Made by a program: the position numbers and the translations under genes. Under the pieces are notes generated by a model that was not told where the DNA came from, did not search any database, and worked only from the letters and a program-made list of their open reading frames with translations. A stretch of DNA of 64,000 nucleotides, taken from NCBI RefSeq assembly GCF_001245615.1, contig NZ_CWKH01000002.1, forward strand, positions 930,001-994,000. Reading direction: 5' to 3'. Below are positions 53,187-63,466 of the stretch, piece after piece. The first letter of the stretch is position 1. Each line of letters starts with the position of its first letter. Origin of the DNA: Mycolicibacterium neworleansense (GTDB lineage: Bacteria > Actinomycetota > Actinomycetes > Mycobacteriales > Mycobacteriaceae).

Positions 53187-54626
53187 ATGGGTCTGGTCGA
53201 CCGCATCGAACGCAAACTCGAGTCGACCGTCGGCGATGCGTTCGCCCGGGTCTTCGGCGGCTCGATAGTGCCCCGAGAAGTAGAGACGGCGTTGTGCCGG
53301 GAAGCCGAAACCCGAGCCCGTACGGTGGCCGGTGGACAAGTTTTGGCACCGAACGACTACGTAATTACGCTCAGTGGCACTGACTATAAGAAGGTAAGCG
53401 CCGATACTGACCTGACCTCGACCGCGTTCGCCAAGCATCTGGGGGGATTCATCCGTGATCAGGGGTGGCAAACGTATGGTGATGTTGTCGTTAGATTCGA
53501 GCAATCACCGAACCTGCACACCGGACAGTTCCGCGCGCACGGCGCGGTCAACCCCGATTCGACCGCTGGCGAATCCGCGCGAGCCCAAGGCGACCATGCG
53601 TTCACCGCAGAATCAGGAGAACCACCTATGACCGATAACCCGAATTACCGCGGCGGCCAGGGACAAGGGCGGCCCGGCGACGACTATTACGACGACCGCT
53701 ACGGACACCCGCAGGATGACCCCCGCGGCGGCCAGTACCCGCCGGATCAGGGCGGCTACCCTCCGCAGGAACCGGGCGGTTACCCCCCGCAGCGCGGCGG
53801 CTACGGCGGCGACCGGGGTGGGTACCCCGACCAGGGCGGCTACCCGGACCAGGGTGGATACCCCGATCAAGGCGGCTACCCCGACCAGGGCAACTACCCT
53901 CCGCAGTCCTACGAGCAGCAGCGTCCGCCCGCCGGTTACGGCGGTCAGCAGGGCGGCGGTTATGACCGCGGCTACGGCGGCCAGCCGGGCGGCGGCTACG
54001 GCCAGCCTCCTCAGGGCGGGCAGCCCGGTTACGGCGGCGCCGAGTACGACTACGGACGTCAGGACCAGCGTCAGGGCGGTGGCTACCCCGAGCAGGGTGG
54101 CTACGGCGGCGGCGCCCAGCCCTACGGACGTCAGGACTACGGCCAGCAGCAGGACTATGGCCGCGGCTATGCCGAGCCCCAGCAGGGCGGTTACCCCGAG
54201 CAGGGTGGCTACGGGGAGCCGGGCTATGGCGAGCAGGGCGGCGGCTACGGCGGCGGCGAGTACGGCGCACCGCAGGGCGGCCAGCCCGGGTACGGCGGCC
54301 AGCAGGGCGGGTACGGCGGCGGCGATTATGCCGCCGGCGGCGCTGCGGTCACCCTCCAGCTCGACGACGGCAGTGGTCGTACCTACCAGTTGCGCGAAGG
54401 CGCCAACGTGATCGGCCGCGGACAGGACGCGCAGTTCCGTCTTCCCGACACCGGGGTGTCACGCCGGCATCTGGAGATCCGGTGGGACGGCCAGGTTGCG
54501 TTGCTGTCAGACCTCAACTCCACCAACGGCACCACCGTGAACAACGCCCCGGTGCAGGAGTGGCAGTTGGCCGACGGCGACGTGATCCGGCTGGGCCATT
54601 CCGAGATCATCGTGCGCGTGCACTGA
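53187..54626 (+). CDS. fhaA: FHA-domain protein FhaA
   Basis: 479 residues. N-terminal DUF3662 domain (1-125; [19 protein letters not shown]), a long Gly/Tyr/Gln/Pro-rich linker (about 145-385) with tandem GGYPDQ units, and a C-terminal FHA domain (about 390-479) with the phosphothreonine-binding signature GRG, SRRHLEI and NSTNGT. FhaA binds phosphorylated partners of PknB such as MviN and tunes peptidoglycan synthesis. ATG 53187 follows a GGCGGGCGGTGAC site. First gene of the pkn operon in this direction. Confidence 0.95.
   Translation: MGLVDRIERKLESTVGDAFARVFGGSIVPREVETALCREAETRARTVAGGQVLAPNDYVITLSGTDYKKVSADTDLTSTAFAKHLGGFIRDQGWQTYGDVVVRFEQSPNLHTGQFRAHGAVNPDSTAGESARAQGDHAFTAESGEPPMTDNPNYRGGQGQGRPGDDYYDDRYGHPQDDPRGGQYPPDQGGYPPQEPGGYPPQRGGYGGDRGGYPDQGGYPDQGGYPDQGGYPDQGNYPPQSYEQQRPPAGYGGQQGGGYDRGYGGQPGGGYGQPPQGGQPGYGGAEYDYGRQDQRQGGGYPEQGGYGGGAQPYGRQDYGQQQDYGRGYAEPQQGGYPEQGGYGEPGYGEQGGGYGGGEYGAPQGGQPGYGGQQGGYGGGDYAAGGAAVTLQLDDGSGRTYQLREGANVIGRGQDAQFRLPDTGVSRRHLEIRWDGQVALLSDLNSTNGTTVNNAPVQEWQLADGDVIRLGHSEIIVRVH
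53817..53906 (+). repeat. 18-bp coding tandem repeat in fhaA (5 units)
   Basis: Five consecutive 18-bp units encoding GGYPDQ four times and then GNYPPQ, with only silent or near-silent differences between the first four. Part of a larger low-complexity GGY/PQ-rich linker. Such repeats change length by slippage, so linker length is expected to vary between strains. Confidence 0.85.
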
Positions 54627-54757
54627 GCGTCTGAGACCGGACACACCTGAGTGGCAAGCACCCCGCTTCGCCCTCACGGCGATCGCCGTCCAAGTATCGT
54701 GACGTTGCCGACGGTAGCTGAGCGGTACCAGTGGGGCGGATACGGAGAGGACGTCAG

Positions 54758-55225
54758 ATGCAGGGGTTAGTGCTGCAGCTGACACGTGTCGGATTCCTCC
54801 TGCTGCTGTGGCTGTTCATCTGGTCGGTGCTGCGCATCCTGCGGACCGATATCTACGCGCCCACGGGCGCGGTGATGGTGCGCCGGGGGTTGGCTCTGCG
54901 CGGTTCCCTGCTGCCGAGCCGGGACCGCCGTCACATCGCGCGGCAATTGGTGGTCACCGAGGGCGCACTGGCCGGAACCCGCATCACGTTGGGTGCCCAG
55001 CCGGTGCTGATCGGCCGTGCCGACGACTCCACTCTTGTGCTCACCGATGATTACGCTTCGACGCGCCACGCCCGTCTCTCACCACGAGGTTCGGAGTGGT
55101 ACGTCGAGGACCTAGGATCGACCAACGGCACATACCTTGACAGGGCGAAGGTGACAACAGCGGTAAGAGTTTCGATCGGAACACCGGTTCGAATCGGTAA
55201 GACGGTAATCGAGTTGCGTCCGTGA
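54758..55225 (+). CDS. fhaB: membrane-anchored FHA-domain protein FhaB (FipA)
   Basis: 155 residues, the normal FhaB length, from ATG 54758 (GAGAGG upstream). One N-terminal membrane helix at about 7-28 (VGFLLLLWLFIWSVLR) and a C-terminal FHA domain (about 65-155) with IGRADDS, STRHARL and GSTNGTYLD. It links FtsZ, FtsQ and CwsA-type division proteins to PknA/PknB phosphorylation. It is separated from pstP by 85 bases containing a 27-bp triple repeat. Confidence 0.95.
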   Translation: MQGLVLQLTRVGFLLLLWLFIWSVLRILRTDIYAPTGAVMVRRGLALRGSLLPSRDRRHIARQLVVTEGALAGTRITLGAQPVLIGRADDSTLVLTDDYASTRHARLSPRGSEWYVEDLGSTNGTYLDRAKVTTAVRVSIGTPVRIGKTVIELRP

Positions 55226-55228
55226 CGC

Positions 55229-55298
55229 CGCGCACGCGAGGAGCAGATCTGGCAACGCGCACGCGAGGAGCAGGTTCGATACCGCGCATGCGAGGAGC
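55229..55298 (+). repeat. 27-bp-period triple repeat between fhaB and pstP
   Basis: Three copies of a 16-base core (CGCGCACGCGAGGAGC) at 55229-55244, 55256-55271 and 55283-55298; the third has one mismatch (T for C). The period is exactly 27 bases and each core contains GAGGAG, like a ribosome site. It fills nearly the whole gap before pstP. Confidence 0.85.
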
Positions 55299-55310
55299 GC
55301 GAGACACACT

Positions 55311-56757
55311 ATGACCCTCGTTCTCCGATATGCCGCGCGTAGCGATCGCGGGCTGGTGCGCGCCAACAATGAGGACTCGGTGTACGCCGGGGCGCGGCTG
55401 CTGGCGCTGGCCGACGGCATGGGCGGCCACGCCGCCGGCGAAGTGGCCTCACAGTTGGTGATCGCGGCGCTGGCCCATCTCGATGACGACGAACCCGGTG
55501 GCGACCTGCTGGGCAAGCTCAACAGCGCGGTCGGCCAGGGTAATTCCGCGATCGCGGCCCATGTCGAGGCCGACCCCGAGCTCGAGGGCATGGGCACGAC
55601 GCTCACCGCCATCCTGTTCGCGGGCAACCGGCTGGGCCTGGTCCACATCGGCGATTCGCGCGGTTACCTCCTGCGCGACGGCGAGCTGACCCAGATCACC
55701 AAGGACGACACGTTCGTCCAGACGCTGGTCGACGAGGGGCGCATCACCGCCGAGGAGGCCCACAGCCATCCGCAGCGCTCGCTGATCATGCGGGCGCTGA
55801 CCGGGCACGAGGTCGAGCCGACCTTGATCATGCGCGAGGCCAAGGCCGGCGACCGCTATCTGCTGTGCTCGGACGGCCTTTCCGATCCGGTCAGCCACGA
55901 GACCATCCACGAGGCCCTGCAGATCGAGGACGTCGCCGAGAGCGCCGACCGGCTGATCGAGTTGGCGCTGCGCGGCGGCGGCCCGGACAACGTGACCGTG
56001 GTGGTCGCCGACGTCGTCGACTACGACTACGGGCAGACCCAACCGATCCTGGCCGGCGCGGTATCCGGGGACGACGACCAGAGCGCCCCACCGGACACGG
56101 CCGCCGGACGGGCCTCGGCGTTCAACCCTCGCCGCAACGAACCCAAACGGGTGGTCCCCCAGCCGGCCGAACCCGATCGCAAGCCGCGGTCACGCCGCCG
56201 CTTCGTCATCGCCGCGGTGCTCCTGGTGCTGGTGCTCGTCGGCGGGCTCGCCATCGGCCGGGAGATCATCCGCAACAACTACTACGTCGCCGAACACGAC
56301 GGCACGGTGTCGATCATGCGCGGCGTGCAGGGCTCGTTTCTGGGCATCTCGCTGCAGGAGCCCTTTCGTCTCGGCTGCCTCAACGCCCGCAACGAACTGT
56401 CGCTGATCGCCGCCGACGACGAGCAAGGGCACCGCGACTGCCGGCTGATGGCGGTCAACGACCTGCGTCCCTCCGAACGGGCCCAGGTGACCGCCGGCCT
56501 GCCGGGCGGCACCCAGGACGAGGCCTTCACCCAGATCAGCGATCTGGCCCGCAGCTCCGTCCTGCCGGTATGCGCGCCGCGCACCCCGCCGACGACGACC
56601 TCCAAGCCCGCCCCGGCGCCCAGCCCGTCACGAGACACCCGTTCCCGGCGCCCCGACGCCTGCCCCGGCTGCGCCGTCGCCCTCGCCGTCACCGACCGTC
56701 ACCGCACTGCCTCCCCCGCCACCCGAACCAGGGACGAACTGCCGAGCAGTGTCATGA
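55311..56757 (+). CDS. pstP: Ser/Thr protein phosphatase PstP, with frameshift near the 3' end
   Basis: PP2C-family phosphatase that reverses PknA/PknB phosphorylation. Catalytic domain 1-240 with metal residues Asp22, Asp35 (LALADGMGGHAAGE) and Asp in GGGPDNVTVVV; juxtamembrane stretch; one membrane helix at about 298-316; extracellular domain to about 425; then a Pro/Thr/Ser tail. The expected C-terminus (LPPPPPEPGTNCRAVS, TGA at 56755-56757 overlapping the rodA ATG) is present but in a different frame. One extra base appears to lie at about 56625-56645. As written, the pstP frame has no stop and runs into rodA for 952 codons in all. The catalytic part is intact. Confidence 0.85.
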
Positions 56758-58169
56758 CGACTCAACCTCAGTCGCCGGTTACCGTCATGCCGCCGCTACC
56801 CAATCGGCGCAACGCGGAACTGCTGCTTCTGGGGTTTGCCGCCTTCATCACCACGGTGGCGCTGCTGATCGTGGAGGCCAACCAGGAACAGGGCCTGAGC
56901 TGGGATCTGGCCCGCCACGTCATCACGTTCATGGTCCTGATGGGGGCCGCGCACGTGGCCGTGCGCCGGTTCGCGCCCTATGCCGACCCACTGCTGCTGC
57001 CCGTCGTGGCACTGCTCAACGGGCTGGGCCTGGTGATGATCCACCGGCTCGACCTGGCCAAGGGCGAGCTGACCGCCGACGGGCTCGGCGGCACCGCCAA
57101 CCAGCAGATGATGTGGACGCTGGTCGGTGTCATCGGATTCTCGGTCGTGGTCGCGCTGCTGACAGACCACCGCATGCTGGCCCGGTACGGGTACATCTGC
57201 GCGCTGACCGGCCTTGTGCTGCTTGTCATCCCGGCATTGCTTCCGGCGAAGTACTCCGAGCAGTACGGCGCCAAGATCTGGATCCAGTTCCCCGGCTTCT
57301 CGATTCAGCCCGCCGAGTTCTCCAAGATCCTGCTGCTCATCTTCTTCGCGGCGGTGCTGGTGGCCAAGCGCGACCTGTTCACCAGCGCGGGAAAGCATTT
57401 CCTCGGACTCGACCTGCCGCGGCCCCGCGACCTGGCTCCCCTGCTACTGGCCTGGGCCGCCTCGGTGGGTGTGATGGTTTTCGAAAAGGACTTGGGCACT
57501 TCACTTCTGCTGTACGCGTCGTTCCTGGTGCTGGTCTACGTGGCCACCGAGCGGCTGAGCTGGGTAGTGATCGGCCTTGCCCTGTTCGCAGCGGGAAGCA
57601 TTGTGGCGTACCAGGTTTTCGGCCATGTCCGGGTGCGGGTGGAGACCTGGCTCGACCCGTTCGCCGATCCTGACGGCGCCGGCTACCAGATGGTGCAGTC
57701 CCTGTTCAGCTTCGCCACCGGAGGCATCTTCGGCACCGGTCTGGGCAACGGACAGCCCGGGACGGTGCCCGCCGCCGCCACCGATTTCATCATCGCCGCG
57801 ATCGGCGAGGAACTCGGATTGGTCGGGCTGGCAGGCGTTCTCATGCTCTACACGATCCTGATCATCCGCGGGATGCGCACCGCGATCGCGGTCCGCGACA
57901 GCTTCGGCAAGCTTCTGGCGGCCGGGCTGGCCTCGACACTGGCGATCCAGCTGTTCATCGTGGTCGGCGGCGTCACCAAACTGATCCCGTTGACCGGCCT
58001 GACGACTCCGTGGATGTCCTACGGCGGCTCCTCACTGCTGGCCAACTACATCCTGCTGGCCATCCTGGTGCGCATCTCGCATGCCGCACGCCGCCCGATC
58101 ACCACCACCCCGGCGCCCAACCCGACTCCCATCGCCGCGGCCAACACCGAGGTGATCGAGAAGGTATGA
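56754..58169 (+). CDS. rodA: SEDS peptidoglycan glycosyltransferase RodA
   Basis: 471 residues from ATG 56754, part of an intact ATGA sequence. RodA/FtsW family with about ten membrane helices. Conserved SEDS features include GFSIQPAEFSKI near 180, the FEKDLGTSLL segment and TGLTTPWMSYGGSSLLANY near the C-terminus. It polymerises lipid II together with PbpA. Because of the pstP frameshift, the frame is open upstream into pstP, but the ATG and family length support independent translation. Its stop overlaps the pbpA ATG. Confidence 0.94.
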   Translation: MTTQPQSPVTVMPPLPNRRNAELLLLGFAAFITTVALLIVEANQEQGLSWDLARHVITFMVLMGAAHVAVRRFAPYADPLLLPVVALLNGLGLVMIHRLDLAKGELTADGLGGTANQQMMWTLVGVIGFSVVVALLTDHRMLARYGYICALTGLVLLVIPALLPAKYSEQYGAKIWIQFPGFSIQPAEFSKILLLIFFAAVLVAKRDLFTSAGKHFLGLDLPRPRDLAPLLLAWAASVGVMVFEKDLGTSLLLYASFLVLVYVATERLSWVVIGLALFAAGSIVAYQVFGHVRVRVETWLDPFADPDGAGYQMVQSLFSFATGGIFGTGLGNGQPGTVPAAATDFIIAAIGEELGLVGLAGVLMLYTILIIRGMRTAIAVRDSFGKLLAAGLASTLAIQLFIVVGGVTKLIPLTGLTTPWMSYGGSSLLANYILLAILVRISHAARRPITTTPAPNPTPIAAANTEVIEKV

Positions 58170-59641
58170 ACACCTCCCTGCGCCGGGTGGCAGTCACGAT
58201 CATGGTGCTGATCGTGCTGCTGTTGGCCAATGCCACCATCACCCAGGTGTTCACGGCCGACGGCCTGCGCGCGGACCCGCGCAATCAGCGGGTGCTGCTC
58301 GACGAGTACTCGCGCCAGCGCGGCCAGATCACCGCGGGCGGGCAGCTGCTGGCCTATTCGGTGGCCACCGACGGCCGGTTCCGCTTCCTGCGCACCTACC
58401 CGAATCCTGAGGTCTACGCCCCCATCACCGGGTTCTACTCGCTGGGCTACTCCAGCACCGGGCTCGAGCGGGCGGAGGATTCCATCCTCAACGGCTCCGA
58501 CGAACGGTTGTTCGGCCGCCGGCTGGCCGATTTCTTCACCGGCCGCGACCCGCGCGGTGGGAATGTCGACACCACCATCAAGCCTCAGGTGCAGCAGGCG
58601 GCCTGGGATGCGTTGCAGGACGGCTGTGACGGCCCCTGCAAGGGCTCTGTGGTGGCCCTGGAGCCCTCTACCGGCAAGATCCTGGCCATGGTGTCGTCAC
58701 CGTCGTACGACCCCAACCAGTTGGCCACGCACGATATGAACGCCCAGGGCCAGGCCTGGCAGCAGCTGCGCGACGACGCACAGTCGCCGTTGCTCAACCG
58801 CGCCATCTCCGAGACCTACCCGCCGGGGTCGACGTTCAAGGTGATCACCACCGCAGCGGCCCTGCAGGCCGGCAGCACCCCCGACACCCAGCTGACCGCG
58901 GCGCCGCGGATCCCGCTGCCCGACAGCACCGCGACGCTGGAGAACTTCGGCGGGGCATCCTGTGGGCCCGGGCCCACCGCCTCCCTGCGCGACGCGTTCG
59001 CCAAATCGTGCAACACCGCGTTCGTCGAGCTCGGGCTCAAGACGGGGGCCGACAAGCTCAAGGCCACCGCACAAGCCTTCGGCCTCGACGCTGCGCCGCC
59101 GGCCATCCCGCTGCAGGTCGCCGAATCCACCACCGGCCCCATCGCCGACGGCGCGGCGCTGGGCATGTCGAGCATCGGACAGCGCGATGTCGCCTTGACG
59201 CCGCTGCAGAACGCACAGGTGGCTGCGACCATCGCTAATGACGGCATCGCCATGCGCCCGTATCTTGTGGATAGCCTAAAAGGACCCGACCTGACCACGA
59301 TCGCCACCACCGCGCCCGCCCAAGAGCGCCGGGCGGTGTCACCCCAGGTCGCAGCTACACTTACGGACTTGATGGTCGCCGCCGAGCAGGTGACTCAGCA
59401 GAAGGGAGCCATCGCCGGCGTGCAGATCGCTTCTAAGACCGGTACGGCAGAGCACGGGACGGATCCCCGTAACACTCCGCCGCATGCCTGGTACATCGCA
59501 TTCGCACCGGCCTCCGACCCCAAGGTCGCGGTCTCGGTGTTGATCGAGGACGGCGGGGACCGGTTGTCGGCCACCGGCGGCGCACTCGCCGCCCCGATCG
59601 GACGCGCCACCATCGCGGCGGCGCTACGGGAGGATTCATGA
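58166..59641 (+). CDS. pbpA: class B penicillin-binding protein PbpA
   Basis: 491 residues. N-terminal membrane anchor at about 9-30, pedestal domain, and transpeptidase domain with all three motifs: S222-TFK ([10 protein letters not shown]), S281-CN and K424-TG (SKTGTAE). It cross-links peptidoglycan with RodA and is a PknB substrate in other mycobacteria. Start ATG 58166 by ATGA overlap with rodA; the longer in-frame extension lies inside rodA. Ends overlapping pknA (ATGA). Confidence 0.97.
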   Translation: MNTSLRRVAVTIMVLIVLLLANATITQVFTADGLRADPRNQRVLLDEYSRQRGQITAGGQLLAYSVATDGRFRFLRTYPNPEVYAPITGFYSLGYSSTGLERAEDSILNGSDERLFGRRLADFFTGRDPRGGNVDTTIKPQVQQAAWDALQDGCDGPCKGSVVALEPSTGKILAMVSSPSYDPNQLATHDMNAQGQAWQQLRDDAQSPLLNRAISETYPPGSTFKVITTAAALQAGSTPDTQLTAAPRIPLPDSTATLENFGGASCGPGPTASLRDAFAKSCNTAFVELGLKTGADKLKATAQAFGLDAAPPAIPLQVAESTTGPIADGAALGMSSIGQRDVALTPLQNAQVAATIANDGIAMRPYLVDSLKGPDLTTIATTAPAQERRAVSPQVAATLTDLMVAAEQVTQQKGAIAGVQIASKTGTAEHGTDPRNTPPHAWYIAFAPASDPKVAVSVLIEDGGDRLSATGGALAAPIGRATIAAALREDS

Positions 59642-60915
59642 GTCCCCGGGTTGGAGTCACGCTGTCCGGGCGGTACCGGCTGCAGCGACTGATCGCCACG
59701 GGCGGCATGGGTCAGGTCTGGGAGGCCGTCGACTCACGGCTCGGCCGGCGTGTCGCGGTCAAGGTACTCAAGGCCGAGTTCTCCGAGGATGCGGAGTTCG
59801 TCGAGCGGTTCCGGGCCGAGGCCCGCACCGTCGCGATGCTCAACCACCCGGGCATCGCCAGCGTGTACGACTATGGCGAGACCGAGCTGGACGGTGAGGG
59901 CCGCACGGCGTATCTGGTGATGGAGTTGATCAACGGCGAGCCGTTGAACTCTGTGCTCAAGCGCACCGGCCGGTTGTCGCTGCGCCACGCCCTGGACATG
60001 CTCGAGCAGACCGGGCGGGCCCTGCAGGTGGCCCACACCGCCGGTCTGGTCCACCGCGACGTCAAGCCCGGCAACATCCTGATCACGCCCACGGGCCAGG
60101 TGAAGCTGACCGACTTCGGTATCGCCAAGGCCGTCGACGCCGCCCCGGTCACCCAGACCGGCATGGTGATGGGCACCGCCCAGTACATCGCACCCGAGCA
60201 GGCCCTTGGTCATGACGCCACCGCCGCCAGCGACGTGTACTCGCTGGGAGTCGTTGGGTACGAGTCTGTTTCGGGCAAGCGTCCGTTCACCGGCGAGGGT
60301 GCGCTGACGGTGGCGATGAAGCACATCAAGGAGACGCCGCCGCCGCTGCCCGCGGATCTGCCGCCCAATGTCCGCGAGCTGATCGAGATCACCCTGGTGA
60401 AGAACCCGGGGATGCGCTACAAGTCCGGCGGCCCGTTCGCCGACGCGGTGGCCGCGGTGCGCTCCGGCCGTCGTCCCCCGCGTCCCAACCAGGCTCCGAC
60501 ACTGGGCCGGGCCGCTCCGGCCGCGGTGCCGTCGGCCGCACAGGCCCGCGCCGCGGCGGATCTGTCCGGCCGCACACCGGTGACCGCCACCCGGGCCCGG
60601 CCGGTCACGGCCGCCCACCGGCCCGCGCAGCCCGCGCGGCGCACGTTCTCGTCGGGCCAGCGAGCCCTGCTGTGGGCCGCCGGCGTGCTCGGTGCGCTGG
60701 CGATCGTGATCGCCATCCTGATCGTTCTCAACGCGCAGGATCGCAAGGACCAGCAGCAGTCACCACCGCCCACCGTCACCGATACGGTGACCGAGACGAC
60801 GCCCTACCAGACCCCGGCAGCGTTGCCGGACCTGGCATTCCACGTGATCGTGCCGGCAGACACCGGGGCTGACGCCCAGGCTGTCCCCAAGGCACCGGAA
60901 CAGATACTGCGATGA
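59638..60915 (+). CDS. pknA: Ser/Thr protein kinase PknA
   Basis: 425 residues. Hanks-type kinase domain (about 11-275): glycine loop ATGGMGQVW, Lys42, catalytic Asp141 in [13 protein letters not shown] Asp159 and activation-loop Thr172/Thr174 (VTQTG). Then an Ala/Pro/Arg-rich juxtamembrane region, one membrane helix near 342-365 and a short extracellular tail without PASTA domains. It controls division and growth with PknB. ATGA overlaps at both ends couple it to pbpA and pknB. Confidence 0.97.
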   Translation: MSPRVGVTLSGRYRLQRLIATGGMGQVWEAVDSRLGRRVAVKVLKAEFSEDAEFVERFRAEARTVAMLNHPGIASVYDYGETELDGEGRTAYLVMELINGEPLNSVLKRTGRLSLRHALDMLEQTGRALQVAHTAGLVHRDVKPGNILITPTGQVKLTDFGIAKAVDAAPVTQTGMVMGTAQYIAPEQALGHDATAASDVYSLGVVGYESVSGKRPFTGEGALTVAMKHIKETPPPLPADLPPNVRELIEITLVKNPGMRYKSGGPFADAVAAVRSGRRPPRPNQAPTLGRAAPAAVPSAAQARAAADLSGRTPVTATRARPVTAAHRPAQPARRTFSSGQRALLWAAGVLGALAIVIAILIVLNAQDRKDQQQSPPPTVTDTVTETTPYQTPAALPDLAFHVIVPADTGADAQAVPKAPEQILR

Positions 60916-62783
60916 CGACGCCTCAGCATCTCTCTGACCGATATGAACTCGGTGAAATTCTCGGCTTCGGTGGCATGTCCGAAGTCCACATCGCACGCGA
61001 CACCCGGCTGCACCGTGATGTCGCGGTCAAGGTCCTGCGCGCCGACCTGGCCCGCGACCCCAGCTTCTACCTGCGCTTCCGCCGCGAGGCGCAGAACGCG
61101 GCCGCGCTGAACCACCCTGCCATCGTGGCGGTGTATGACACCGGCGAGGCCGAGACACCCAACGGTCCGCTGCCCTACATCGTCATGGAGTACGTCGACG
61201 GTGTGACGCTGCGCGACATCGTGCACGGCGAGGGTCCGATCCCGCCGCGCCGGGCGATCGAGATCATCGCCGACGCCTGCCAGGCGCTTAACTTCAGCCA
61301 CCAGCACGGCATCGTGCACCGCGACGTGAAGCCGGCCAACATCATGATCAGCAAGAACAACGCTGTGAAGGTGATGGACTTCGGTATCGCGCGCGCGCTG
61401 GCCGACACCGGCAACAGTGTCACGCAGACCGCCGCGGTGATCGGCACCGCGCAGTATCTGTCGCCCGAGCAGGCCCGCGGTGAGACCGTCGATGCCCGCT
61501 CCGACGTCTACTCGCTGGGCTGTGTGCTCTACGAAATCCTCACGGGCGAACCACCTTTCATCGGTGATTCGCCGGTCGCGGTGGCCTACCAGCATGTCCG
61601 CGAGGATCCGGTCCCGCCGTCGCACCGGCACACCGGTATCTCCCCGGAGCTCGACGCCGTGGTGCTCAAGGCCCTGGCCAAGAACCCCGACAACCGGTAC
61701 CAGACCGCGGCCGAGATGCGCAGCGATCTGATTCGGGTGCACAGCGGTGAGGCTCCCGAGGCCCCCAAGGTGCTGACCGACGCCGAGCGGACGTCGATGA
61801 TGAACTCCGGGCCGATGCTGGCCCAGGGCGGCGCCGCACCCACCCAGAACCTGGTGGTGCCCCGCCCGGCCGACCGCAGTGCCTCGGTGGCCCGCTGGTT
61901 GATCGCGGTCGCGGTCCTGGCGGTACTCACCGTGGTGGTGACGGTGGCGATCAACATGTTCGACGGCAAGCCACGCGATGTGCAGGTGCCCGATGTCAGC
62001 GGTCAGCGATCGGCGGATGCCGTTGCCGCGCTGCAGAACCGGGGCTTCAAGACCCGCACCGAACCCCAGCCGGACAACCAGGTCCGGCCGGAGTACGTCA
62101 TCGGCACCGATCCGGCGGCCAACAGCATGGCGGCCGCCGGCGACGAGATCACCGTCAATGTGTCGACCGGACCCGAGCAGGCCCAGATTCCCGATGTGGC
62201 CGGACTGACCCCGGCCCAGGCCAGACAGAAGCTCAAGGACGCCAAGTTCGAGAAGGTCAAGGAGACCACGAGCCCGTCGACACCGGAGCAGAAGGGCCGC
62301 GTGCTCGCGACCAACCCACCGGCGAATCAGACCGCGGGGATCATCTACGAGGTCACCCTCGTGGTGGGTTCGGGCCCGGAGAACACCGCGGTTCCGTCCT
62401 GCACCAACCAGGGCGTCGACGTGTGCAAGCAGATCCTGACCGCGTCGGGCTTCACCAGCACCGTCGTCATCGACGTCGACAACACCGCACCCGCGGGCCA
62501 GGTCGTCGGTACCGAACCACCCGCTGGAACCTCGGTCCCCAAGGACACACCGATCCAGATCCACGTGTCCAAGGGCAACCAGTTCGTGATGCCCAACCTG
62601 GTCGGGCAGTTCTGGGATGAGGCCTACCAACGCCTGAGCGCGCTGGGCTGGACCGGTGTGCTGGACAAGGGCCCGGACGTCCGGGACAGCGGTCAGCGCA
62701 CCAATGCGGTGGTCACCCAGAGCCCGCCGCCGGGGACCGGGGTGAACTTCGGCTCGAAGATCACGCTGAGCTTCGCGTCGTAG
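60912..62783 (+). CDS. pknB: Ser/Thr protein kinase PknB with four PASTA domains
   Basis: 623 residues. Kinase domain (about 10-275) with Lys40, Asp138 in [10 protein letters not shown], Asp156 in DFG, and activation-loop Thr171/Thr173 (NSVTQTAAV). Membrane helix at about 333-352, then four extracellular PASTA domains (about 355-623) beginning [12 protein letters not shown]. PknB senses muropeptides or lipid II and regulates cell-wall synthesis. It ends the operon; its last 23 bases overlap the convergent trpG gene. Confidence 0.98.
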   Translation: MTTPQHLSDRYELGEILGFGGMSEVHIARDTRLHRDVAVKVLRADLARDPSFYLRFRREAQNAAALNHPAIVAVYDTGEAETPNGPLPYIVMEYVDGVTLRDIVHGEGPIPPRRAIEIIADACQALNFSHQHGIVHRDVKPANIMISKNNAVKVMDFGIARALADTGNSVTQTAAVIGTAQYLSPEQARGETVDARSDVYSLGCVLYEILTGEPPFIGDSPVAVAYQHVREDPVPPSHRHTGISPELDAVVLKALAKNPDNRYQTAAEMRSDLIRVHSGEAPEAPKVLTDAERTSMMNSGPMLAQGGAAPTQNLVVPRPADRSASVARWLIAVAVLAVLTVVVTVAINMFDGKPRDVQVPDVSGQRSADAVAALQNRGFKTRTEPQPDNQVRPEYVIGTDPAANSMAAAGDEITVNVSTGPEQAQIPDVAGLTPAQARQKLKDAKFEKVKETTSPSTPEQKGRVLATNPPANQTAGIIYEVTLVVGSGPENTAVPSCTNQGVDVCKQILTASGFTSTVVIDVDNTAPAGQVVGTEPPAGTSVPKDTPIQIHVSKGNQFVMPNLVGQFWDEAYQRLSALGWTGVLDKGPDVRDSGQRTNAVVTQSPPPGTGVNFGSKITLSFAS

Positions 62784-63435
62784 CCGCCGCTACGGCGCGG
62801 GCCACCTCGGCTTCGAGGGCGGCCACCAGACGTTCCTCGGGAGCGGCACCGCATACGCCGAGCCAGTTGGCCAGCATGCGGTGTCCGCCTTCGGTCAGGA
62901 TCGACTCCGGGTGGAACTGCACCCCGTGGATGGGTAGCTGCCGATGACGCACCGCCATGATGACGCCGCCGTCGGTCTGGCCGATCACCTCGAGTTCATC
63001 GGGCACGGTCTCGGGAAGGATTGTCAGGGAGTGGTAGCGGGTCGCGGTGAACGGGTCCGGCAGACCCTTGAGCACCCCGGCATCGGCGTGGTGCACGACG
63101 CTGGTCTTGCCGTGCAGCAGTTCCGGCGCACGGTCGACGGTTCCGCCGAATGCCACCCCGATGGCCTGGTGGCCGAGGCAGACGCCGAGTAGGGGAGTGC
63201 CGGCCGCCGCACAGGCGTGCACCAGCGGGATGGTGGCTCCGGCCCGTTCCGGGGTACCCGGGCCCGGGCTCAGCAGGACACCGTCGAAGTCGGCTGCCGC
63301 TTTCGCGAGGTCGGCATCGGTGCCCAGGCGTTCGTCGTCGTTGCGCCACACCTGCGCGTCCACCCCGAGCTGGCCCAGATACTGGACCAGGTTGAACACG
63401 AAGCTGTCATAGTTGTCGACGACCAGAACCTGCAT
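62761..63435 (-). CDS. trpG: glutamine amidotransferase (anthranilate/aminodeoxychorismate synthase component II)
   Basis: 224-residue class I amidotransferase: VVDNYDSFVFNLVQYLGQLG at the start, nucleophile Cys86 in GVCLGHQA, and His175/Glu177 in GVQFHPES. It supplies ammonia to the chorismate-using partner (TrpE or PabB). Next to pknB the gene is named trpG by convention; the pabA function is equally possible. ATG 63435. It is convergent with pknB and follows the DUF881 gene by 31 bases in the same direction. Confidence 0.95.
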   Translation of the reverse strand: MQVLVVDNYDSFVFNLVQYLGQLGVDAQVWRNDDERLGTDADLAKAAADFDGVLLSPGPGTPERAGATIPLVHACAAAGTPLLGVCLGHQAIGVAFGGTVDRAPELLHGKTSVVHHADAGVLKGLPDPFTATRYHSLTILPETVPDELEVIGQTDGGVIMAVRHRQLPIHGVQFHPESILTEGGHRMLANWLGVCGAAPEERLVAALEAEVARAVAAATTRSSA

Positions 63436-63466
63436 TGACTTAGGCTACCGGCCCCGAAAAGCGGGT

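Noticed and set aside
53817..53906. CRISPR-like or intergenic repeat
   Set aside because: Repeats are contiguous, have no spacers and encode an in-frame GGYPDQ series inside fhaA.
55865..57673. Plus-strand open frame in a different phase across pstP and rodA
   Set aside because: Only the short stretch near 56640-56757 encodes the true PstP tail; the rest is Arg/Pro-rich nonsense, so it is not a separate gene.
55311..58169. A genuine bifunctional PstP-RodA protein
   Set aside because: The normal PstP C-terminus and the ATGA overlap are still present one frame away, and the fusion would invert RodA topology; frameshift or sequence error is the simpler reading.
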